NCBI RefSeq assembly: GCF_001854785.1
Contig: NZ_MDFL01000114.1
Coordinates: 94,786-101,070, forward strand
Direction of reading: 5' to 3'
DNA from: Mesorhizobium sp. ORS 3428
GTDB lineage: Bacteria > Pseudomonadota > Alphaproteobacteria > Rhizobiales > Rhizobiaceae
Length of the DNA: 6,285 nt
This document shows, in pieces, positions 1-4,872 of the stretch. Both the position numbers and the translations under genes were made by a program. Position 1 is the first letter of the stretch. The number at the start of each line of letters is the position of its first letter. The notes below the pieces were generated by a model. It worked only from the letters and a program-made list of their open reading frames with translations, was not told the origin of the DNA and made no database searches.

Positions 1-792
1 CTGATTTCGGAAAAGACGCGGCTTGTGGCGCTGAACTATGCCTCGAACCTCACCGGCTCGATCAACAGGGTGAAGGCGCTGACGGCGATCGCCAAACAGG
101 CCGGCGCGCTGGTCTATGTCGATGCCGTGCAGTTCGCACCGCACGGGCTGATCGATGTTCGGGCGCTGGGTTGCGATTTCCTGGTCTGCTCGGCCTACAA
201 ATTCTTCGGGCCGCATATCGGCATATTGTGGGGCCGCCGCGACGTAATCGACGCGCTCGAGCCTTATAAATGCCGCTGCTCCTCCAACGGCTTGCCGGAG
301 CGGTTCGAGCTCGGCACGCTGCAAATCGAGCTGATGGCCGGACTGACGGCTGCCGTCGATTATTTCGCCGATCTGGGTGCGGCCGCAGGCGAGGGCGGTT
401 CGCGGCGGCAACGCATCGCCAGGGCCTTCGAGATGTCGATCGCCTATGAAAATGCCCTGGCCCGGCAACTGATCGAAGGCCTGTCGGATATCGAGGGCCT
501 GACCATCCGCGGCATCACCGACTTGAACCGGCTCCACGAGCGCGTGCCGACGGTGTCCTTCACGGTCGAGGGCATAGCGCCGGAGACGATCGTGAAGCTG
601 ATGAATGCCGAAAACATCTTCCTCTGGTCCGGTCACAATTATGCGTGGGAGATCGTCCACCAGTTAGGCATCCCGCCGGAGCAGGGCGTCGTGCGCATCG
701 GCATCGCGCACTACAACACGGCAGCCGAGATCGAGGAGACGCTGGAAAGCGTGCATCGCGTGATCGCGATGCTGAGGCAGCAGCGCCGCTAG
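1..792 (+). CDS. Class V PLP-dependent enzyme, cysteine desulfurase-like (SufS-related, VC1184-type), 5'-truncated
   Basis: The frame is open from the first base, so the window holds the last 263 residues of a protein whose family is usually about 400 long; the GTG at 25 is internal. The fold-type I PLP signature is clear: Asp41-x-x-Gln44 and His48 (cofactor-ring contacts), then the Schiff-base lysine Lys67 in SAYKFFGPH. The RFELGTLQIE stretch and the C-terminal small domain match the SufS-like VC1184 subfamily, recognised from memory. True cysteine desulfurases carry a catalytic Cys in a G-H-x-C-A type loop; here the loop reads WSGHNYAW, with Tyr214 at that place. Sulfur transfer by the usual persulfide route is therefore doubtful, and another lyase or transferase activity on an amino acid is possible. 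It is cytosolic by absence of any visible membrane segment. It ends 4 nt from the oppositely oriented deacetylase gene, so it is not in that operon. Family is sure; reaction is not. Confidence 0.85.
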   Translation: MISEKTRLVALNYASNLTGSINRVKALTAIAKQAGALVYVDAVQFAPHGLIDVRALGCDFLVCSAYKFFGPHIGILWGRRDVIDALEPYKCRCSSNGLPERFELGTLQIELMAGLTAAVDYFADLGAAAGEGGSRRQRIARAFEMSIAYENALARQLIEGLSDIEGLTIRGITDLNRLHERVPTVSFTVEGIAPETIVKLMNAENIFLWSGHNYAWEIVHQLGIPPEQGVVRIGIAHYNTAAEIEETLESVHRVIAMLRQQRR

Positions 793-806
793 CGAACTAT
801 CGCTGC
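780..806. other. Weak stem-loop over the two convergent stop codons
   Basis: AGCGA (791-795) and TCGCT (800-804) form a 5-bp inverted repeat with a 4-nt loop. Alternatively GCAGCG (780-785) pairs with CGCTGC (801-806). The structure covers both the plus-strand TAG (790-792) and the minus-strand TAG (797-799). It has no T-tract on either side. It may be a minimal bidirectional end signal or chance; no other terminator fits in the 4-nt gap. Confidence 0.3.
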
Positions 807-1825
807 TTGCCGCCGAAGCCGGTCAGAAACGCGGTGAGGTTGTCGCCGAGCGCATCGCAGAGATAGCCGCCTTCCTGGACGATGACCGTCGGCAGGCCGA
901 GCCCGGCGATAGCCTCGCCGATGCGCGAGAAGCCGGGCGTCGTCACCGACAGTCCGCCGAACGGATCGCCTTCGAAGGCATCAAGGCCGAGCGCCACCAC
1001 CAGCGCTTCCGGCGCGAAGGCAACGATGCGCCGGAAGGCTGTCGCCAGTGCTTCGAGAAATGCCTCATCGCCGGATTTTCGGGGCAGCGGCAGGTTGAGA
1101 TTGTAGCCGAGGCCGGCACCTTCGCCGCGCTCATCGGCATGGCCCCAGAAGAAGGGATAGAATCGTACCGGATCGGCATGCAGCGAGACCGTGAGCACGT
1201 CGGGCCTCGCGTAAAAGATGCCTTGCGTGCCGTTGCCGTGATGCAGATCGACATCGAGGATGGCGACACGCGCGGCGCTCCTGCGCAGCACCTGCGCCGC
1301 GACCGCCGAATTGTTGATGAAGCAGAAGCCGCCGGCGACGTCGGCGAAGGCATGGTGCCCTGGCGGCCGGCAGAGCGCATAGGCCGAAGCAGCGCCCGCC
1401 ATCACTGCTTCTGCCGCTTCCACCGCGCTCCAGGCGCTCGAGAGCGCGCTGTTCCAGGTCTCGGCCGAGATCGGGCAGGCGGTGTCAGCCATATGATACC
1501 CGGCCTGGCCGACCGCCGAGGCGGGGTAGGAGCCGTTGCGGGCGATCGGGTGGATGTTGGGGATGACTTCCGCCGAGGCGCCTTCGATCCGCTGCCAGCG
1601 TTCGAAGATGTGCTCGAGGAAGTCGAGATATTCTGGCGTGTGCACGGCGGCGATCGGGCCGAGGCCGTATTCCTTCGGCCTCTCGATCGTCAGGCCGGCG
1701 GATCTTGCGCCAGCTAACAATCGCTCGACCCGTTCAGGCTTCTCGGGGTTGGGCTGCGGCGCGCCGCTGGAGAGGAAGGCTTTCGGGTCGTGGCGCTTCT
1801 GTTCCTCGGCATAGAAGGCTTTCAT
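797..1825 (-). CDS. Histone deacetylase-family amidohydrolase, acetylpolyamine amidohydrolase-like
   Basis: A 342-residue zinc-dependent deacetylase of the arginase/HDAC fold. It closely resembles the acetylpolyamine amidohydrolase of Mycoplana ramosa as I remember it. Visible catalytic residues: the paired histidines His157-His158 in RPPGHHA, zinc ligands Asp193 and His195 in DVDLHHGNGTQ, third zinc ligand Asp282 in GLDAFEGDP, and the transition-state tyrosine Tyr321 in QEGGY. All are present, so the enzyme should be active in removing acetyl (or short acyl) groups from amines, giving free amine and acetate. Two in-frame ATGs exist, at 1831 and 1825. I choose 1825 because GGAGGA lies 6 nt before it, whereas it abuts the 1831 codon directly, and because the N-terminus then lines up with the Mycoplana protein. 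The gene follows the acetyltransferase by 2 nt (or overlaps it as ATGA from the upstream start). Substrate is unproven: polyamine, other amine or N-acyl amino acid are all possible. It ends convergent with the class V PLP gene. Confidence 0.9.
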   Translation of the reverse strand: MKAFYAEEQKRHDPKAFLSSGAPQPNPEKPERVERLLAGARSAGLTIERPKEYGLGPIAAVHTPEYLDFLEHIFERWQRIEGASAEVIPNIHPIARNGSYPASAVGQAGYHMADTACPISAETWNSALSSAWSAVEAAEAVMAGAASAYALCRPPGHHAFADVAGGFCFINNSAVAAQVLRRSAARVAILDVDLHHGNGTQGIFYARPDVLTVSLHADPVRFYPFFWGHADERGEGAGLGYNLNLPLPRKSGDEAFLEALATAFRRIVAFAPEALVVALGLDAFEGDPFGGLSVTTPGFSRIGEAIAGLGLPTVIVQEGGYLCDALGDNLTAFLTGFGGKQR

Positions 1826-1827
1826 CG

Positions 1828-2337
1828 TCATTCCTCCGGCGCGTCGGCAAAAGCGAAGAAGGCATCGCCGACGATCTTTTGCACCTGCTCGTAATTCGAC
1901 CAGCCGATGCCCAGCCTTTCATAGAAGGCCTTGGCGGTCTCGTTGTCGGTATCGACAGAAAGTCTGAGATAGACGCCGCCGGCCGCTCGGCACTCCCTGG
2001 CCACGCGCCGCAGCAGTTTTTCACCGATGCGGCGGCCGCGAAAGCGGTCCTCGACATAGAGGTCCTGCACATAGACGCCCGGCCGGCCCATCCAGGTCGA
2101 GAAGATGGGGAAATGCAGGCAGAGCCCGGCAAACTCGCCGTCTACCTCGGCGATCAGGGTCGAGAAGGCGGGGTTTTGGCCGAAGCCGTAGCGGCGGAGG
2201 TCGTCGGGGGTGGATTTGATTTCCTGATGCGCATCGATGTGTGCGCCGAGCTTGAGCAGCGCGGCGTGGATCGTCTCGACGTCGCCGATGCGGCCGGGGC
2301 GGAGGGTGACGGACTGCGAAGATAGGGGCGTGTTCAC
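1828..2337 (-). CDS. GNAT N-acetyltransferase, spermidine/spermine acetyltransferase (SSAT)-like
   Basis: Starting at GTG 2337 this gives 169 residues, a normal single-domain GNAT length. The fold order is typical: N-terminal beta strand with LRPGRIGD, a YGFGQNP segment, strand beta4 VYVQDLYV (about 89-96), the acetyl-CoA pyrophosphate loop RFRGRRIGE (98-106, with Arg where the middle Gly of the usual motif stands), and motif B with Asn132 and AFYERLG containing Tyr139, the likely general acid. The layout, including a W-x-G element before beta4, resembles human SSAT as I recall it, suggesting acetyl transfer to a polyamine or other small amine. The SSAT general-base Glu is Gln91 here, with Asp92 beside it. 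The frame stays open upstream to an ATG at 2469, but that extension would be translated repeat sequence, so I reject it. No good Shine-Dalgarno sequence precedes the GTG. It is coupled to the deacetylase gene that follows. Substrate is inferred only. Confidence 0.82.
   Translation of the reverse strand: MNTPLSSQSVTLRPGRIGDVETIHAALLKLGAHIDAHQEIKSTPDDLRRYGFGQNPAFSTLIAEVDGEFAGLCLHFPIFSTWMGRPGVYVQDLYVEDRFRGRRIGEKLLRRVARECRAAGGVYLRLSVDTDNETAKAFYERLGIGWSNYEQVQKIVGDAFFAFADAPEE
1832..1837 (-). promoter_or_regulatory. Ribosome-binding site deciding the deacetylase start
   Basis: GGAGGA on the minus strand lies within the last two codons of the acetyltransferase gene. It directly touches the ATG at 1831 but has a normal 6-nt spacing to the ATG at 1825, which favours the second ATG as the real start. 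The arrangement implies translational coupling between the two genes. Confidence 0.7.
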
Positions 2338-2548
2338 TGAAGGTAAGGCGCCCAGGCACCCCCCTCTGTCCTGCCGGACATCTCCCCCGCAAGGGGGGAG
2401 ATCGGATGTCGCATGGGCTTTCGCCAATCTCCGACGTTGCAAGATGGGTGGCATGGCTGACGCTGCCAATCTCCCCCCTTGCGGGGGAGATGGCCGGCAG
2501 GCCAGAGGGGGGTGGGAAGAAACGCAAGCATCTGAGATTGACTTTATC
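2338..2548. other. Intergenic gap between BKACE and acetyltransferase genes, mostly repeat
   Basis: This 211-bp gap is the only sizeable non-coding stretch in the window. Positions 2357-2514 are a palindromic element described separately. The flanks (2338-2356 and 2515-2548) show no convincing promoter, terminator T-tract or ribosome-binding site. All open frames crossing it are translations of the repeat and are not credible genes. Confidence 0.8.
2357..2514. repeat. Palindromic intergenic repeat element (rhizobial RIME-like)
   Basis: The outer arms 2357-2402 and 2469-2514 are inverted copies of each other, 46 nt long with 44 matches, around a 66-nt centre with only loose residual symmetry. 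Each arm contains two smaller hairpins. One has the 9-bp stem ATCTCCCCC/GGGGGAGAT with a 5-nt loop (2380-2402 and 2469-2491). The other is a 12-nt hairpin, GTCC-TGCC-GGAC at 2368-2379 and GGCC-GGCA-GGCC at 2492-2503. C/G-run palindromes of this style are known to me as multicopy intergenic elements (RIME-type) in rhizobia; the class name is from memory and not tested. It encodes nothing and lies between two co-oriented genes, so read-through RNA would fold strongly. A role as mRNA stabiliser, attenuator or simply a mobile mini-element is possible. Confidence 0.85.
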
Positions 2549-2551
2549 TCA
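2533..2551 (-). other. Small inverted repeat over the BKACE stop codon
   Basis: TGAGAT (2533-2538) and ATCTCA (2546-2551) form a perfect 6-bp inverted repeat with a 7-nt loop. Its outer end includes the TGA stop of the BKACE gene (2549-2551). There is no T-tract after it on the minus strand, so it is not a standard intrinsic terminator. It may be chance. Confidence 0.3.
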
Positions 2552-3478
2552 AAACGCCACCCGGTCGCCGCCTTTCAGCGCCAGCATTTCGCGCGCTTCG
2601 GCTGGGGTTGCGACCTCCAGCGACAATCCCTCGATAATGCTGCGGATGCGGCGAACCTGGTCGGCATTGGACTTCGCCAGCTGACGCCCGTCATAAAGGC
2701 TGTCCTCCAGCCCGACGCGGACATTGCCGCCCATGGCGGCGGCGATCGAGATCAGCGGCATCTGGTGGCGGCCGGCCGCCAGAACCGAGAACTGGTAGCT
2801 GTCGCCGAACAGTTTGTCGGCGATGCGCTTCATGTGGACGAGATTGTCGGGATCGGCGCCGATGCCGCCGAGGATGCCGAGCACGAACTGGAGGAACAGC
2901 GGTCCCGACACCAGGCCGCGATCGCGCAAATGCGCCAGCGAATAGAGATGGCCGACATCGTAGCATTCGAATTCGAACCGTGTGCCGCAGCCTTTGCCGA
3001 GCTTCTCCAGGATCGCTTCCATATCGGCAAAGGTGTTCTTGAAGATCGTGTCGCGGGTGGCTTCGAGCAGCTTCGGTTCCCATTCGTGCTGCCACTCGCG
3101 CGGCCGCTCGAGCATCGGGAACAGCGCGAAATTCATCGAGCCCATGTTGAGTGAGCACATTTCGGGCTGAGCCCTGAGCGGTGCGGCCAGCCGCTGGTCG
3201 AGCGTCATCAGCGACGAGCCGCCGGTGGTGATGTTGATCACTGCATCGGTCGCCTGCTTGATGCGCGGCAGGAACTGCATGAACACGTCCGGATCGGCGG
3301 TCGGCCTGCCGTCCTTCGGGTCGCGCGCGTGCAGGTGCAGGATCGAGGCGCCGGCTTCCGCTGCGGCGATGGCGTCCGCCGCGATCTGATCAGGCGTCAC
3401 CGGCAGATGCGGTGACATCGACGGCGTATGCACCGAGCCGGTGACGGCGCAGGTGATGATGACTTTGCGCTGCGCCAT
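2549..3478 (-). CDS. Beta-keto acid cleavage enzyme (BKACE, DUF849; 3-keto-5-aminohexanoate cleavage protein family)
   Basis: A 309-residue TIM-barrel enzyme of full family length. BKACE enzymes use zinc to condense a beta-keto acid with acetyl-CoA and split it into acetoacetate and a new acyl-CoA. The zinc ligands are evident: His48 and His50 in ILHLHARDP and Glu258 in VRVGLEDSLYDG, with Arg254 and Asp259 at the positions of the family's catalytic pair. The N-terminal strand is ITCAVTGSVHTP. It lacks the acidic residue that, as I recall, binds the amino group of 3-keto-5-aminohexanoate in the founding lysine-fermentation enzyme, so the name by homology should not be taken as the substrate. 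The ATG at 3478 is preceded by GAGGA with 7-nt spacing, and that site overlaps the TGA of the aminotransferase gene 10 nt upstream. This tight link suggests the keto acid comes from the aminotransferase. Family assignment is very sure; substrate is open. Confidence 0.93.
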   Translation of the reverse strand: MAQRKVIITCAVTGSVHTPSMSPHLPVTPDQIAADAIAAAEAGASILHLHARDPKDGRPTADPDVFMQFLPRIKQATDAVINITTGGSSLMTLDQRLAAPLRAQPEMCSLNMGSMNFALFPMLERPREWQHEWEPKLLEATRDTIFKNTFADMEAILEKLGKGCGTRFEFECYDVGHLYSLAHLRDRGLVSGPLFLQFVLGILGGIGADPDNLVHMKRIADKLFGDSYQFSVLAAGRHQMPLISIAAAMGGNVRVGLEDSLYDGRQLAKSNADQVRRIRSIIEGLSLEVATPAEAREMLALKGGDRVAF

Positions 3479-3485
3479 CGCTTTG

Positions 3486-3490
3486 TCCTC
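3486..3490 (-). promoter_or_regulatory. Ribosome-binding site of the BKACE gene
   Basis: GAGGA on the minus strand is 7 nt before the ATG at 3478. It shares bases with the stop codon of the aminotransferase gene (TGAGGA), a sign of translational coupling. Confidence 0.75.
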
Positions 3491-4871
3491 AGCCTTCGAC
3501 CGGCAGGTCGAGTTCGGCGGCGAGCGCTTCGAGCGAATCGCCGATGATCGCGATCATTTCGCCGATCTGCTCGCGGGTGATGATCATTGGCGGCGCCACC
3601 ATGAAATTGTCTCCGTCGACGCCGCCCTTGACCTTGCGGCCATAGATGATCAGGCCGCGCGCATAGGCGAGATCGAGCAGGCGCTGCGTCGCCTTGCGGG
3701 TCGGGTCGATCGGCTTCAGCGTTTCGGGATCTGCGACCATTTCGGCACCCAGCAGCAGGCCCTTGCCGCGCACATCGGCGATGAAGGGGAAGCGCTTTTG
3801 CAACTCCTGCAACTCGCCGATCAGCACGTCGCCCATTGCTGCGGCATTGGCGATGAGGTCGAGCCGATCCATCTCGGCGAGCACGGCGCGGCCGGCCGCA
3901 CAGGCAAGCGGATTGCCGGCATAGGTGTGGCCGTGCTGGAAGCCGCCGGAGGCAAGCAGCGGCTCGACCAGTCGCATCGGTGCCGCCAGCGCGCCGAGCG
4001 GCGCATAACCCGAACCCAGCCCCTTCGACAGCGCGACGATGTCGGGCTTGCAGTTCCAGTGGTCGCCGCCGAGGAATTTGCCGGTGCGGCCGGCGCCGCT
4101 CATCACCTCGTCATGGATCAGAAGAATGCCGTAGCGGTCGCAGATCTCGCGAATACGCGGATAGTAGCTGTCGGGCGCGACAAGGGCTGCCGTCGCCGCG
4201 CCGCCGACCGGCTCCATGATGAAGGCGAGCACGCTCTCCGGACCCTCGGCCTGGATCTTTTCCTCCAGCATATCGGCGTAGCGGATGCCGCGCTCTTCCA
4301 TCGACAGGTTGTCGCGGTCGCGCCAGGCGGTGGGCGCCGGCACCGTCGGCATCACCCGCATCAATGGGGTGAAGGTCTCGGCGAGCGCATCGTCGCCGGT
4401 GACGGCGAGCGAGCCCAGCGTGCCGCCGTGATAGGAGGGGAAGCGGGTGATCACTTTCCAGCGCTTCGGCTGGCCGGTGGCGACCGCCCATTGCCGGGCG
4501 AGCTTGATGCACGACTCGGTCGCTTCCGAGCCGCCGGAGACGAAGAAGATGCGGTCCAGGCCCTCGGGAAGCTTGCGCGCCAGTTCGCGCGCCAGTTCTT
4601 CCGCCGGCTCGTTTTCGAAATGCAGCCGGTAGGCGAACGTGGTCTTGTCCATCTGCCGCTTCATGGCGTCGAGCACGTTGCGGTTGGAATGACCGATATT
4701 GGCGACCATCGGGCCGCTCGATCCGTCGATGAAGCGGCGTCCGTCCTTGGTCCAGAAATAGATGCCTTCGGCGCGGTCGACGAGCGGGCGGCGCAGGCTG
4801 GATAGGTAGAACAGATGCGATGGCGGCCGCGCTTCGGCGTCGGGCGAGGGCTGCATGTTCAGTTTCTGCAT
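3489..4871 (-). CDS. Class III PLP-dependent aminotransferase (omega-transaminase family)
   Basis: A 460-residue fold-type I aminotransferase of full length. Landmarks, numbered from the chosen start: the phosphate-binding SGGSEATES around 112-120, Tyr147-His148 in SYHGGT stacking on the cofactor, Glu220 in IMEPVGG, Asp254 in IHDEV contacting the pyridine nitrogen, the Schiff-base Lys283 in LSKGLGSGY, and HTYAGNPLA around 315-323. Members move an amino group from an omega- or beta-amino acid or an amine to pyruvate or 2-oxoglutarate. The ATG at 4871 is chosen because it follows the upstream stop by 1 nt and has GGAAAG 7 nt before it. An ATG at 4904 is in frame but would overlap the previous gene by 32 nt. 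With a BKACE gene next in the operon, a beta-amino acid substrate giving a beta-keto acid is a reasonable inference, but the sequence itself does not identify the substrate. Confidence 0.92.
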   Translation of the reverse strand: MQKLNMQPSPDAEARPPSHLFYLSSLRRPLVDRAEGIYFWTKDGRRFIDGSSGPMVANIGHSNRNVLDAMKRQMDKTTFAYRLHFENEPAEELARELARKLPEGLDRIFFVSGGSEATESCIKLARQWAVATGQPKRWKVITRFPSYHGGTLGSLAVTGDDALAETFTPLMRVMPTVPAPTAWRDRDNLSMEERGIRYADMLEEKIQAEGPESVLAFIMEPVGGAATAALVAPDSYYPRIREICDRYGILLIHDEVMSGAGRTGKFLGGDHWNCKPDIVALSKGLGSGYAPLGALAAPMRLVEPLLASGGFQHGHTYAGNPLACAAGRAVLAEMDRLDLIANAAAMGDVLIGELQELQKRFPFIADVRGKGLLLGAEMVADPETLKPIDPTRKATQRLLDLAYARGLIIYGRKVKGGVDGDNFMVAPPMIITREQIGEMIAIIGDSLEALAAELDLPVEG

Positions 4872-4872
4872 G

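Noticed and set aside
1139..1717. A 192-codon plus-strand open frame inside the deacetylase gene.
   Set aside because: Antisense to conserved HDAC-family coding sequence, with low-complexity Arg/Gly/Asp composition.
1826..1831. ATG at 1831 as start of the deacetylase.
   Set aside because: The GGAGGA touches it with no spacing, while the ATG at 1825 has a 6-nt spacing and fits the family N-terminus. The ATGA overlap with the previous stop keeps it as a possible alternative.
2380..2402. The 9-bp C/G-rich hairpin as an intrinsic terminator.
   Set aside because: No T-tract follows on either strand, and a matching hairpin occurs in the other arm (2469-2491), so it is better explained as part of the repeat.
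2338..2469. An N-terminal extension of the acetyltransferase to an ATG at 2469.
   Set aside because: The extra 44 residues are translated from the intergenic palindrome and have no GNAT character. GTG at 2337 gives the normal family length.
2357..2514. CRISPR array or insertion sequence.
   Set aside because: There are only two inverted arms, not spaced direct repeats, and no transposase gene, so neither label fits.
2237..3154. A 305-codon plus-strand open frame crossing the repeat and the BKACE gene.
   Set aside because: It translates the palindromic repeat and the antisense of BKACE; no recognisable domain and no ribosome-binding site.
3441..4805. A 454-codon open frame on the plus strand, antisense to the aminotransferase.
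   Set aside because: It is rich in Ala, Arg, His and Asp with no domain pattern. It lies opposite a clearly conserved aminotransferase and is a typical GC-rich shadow frame.
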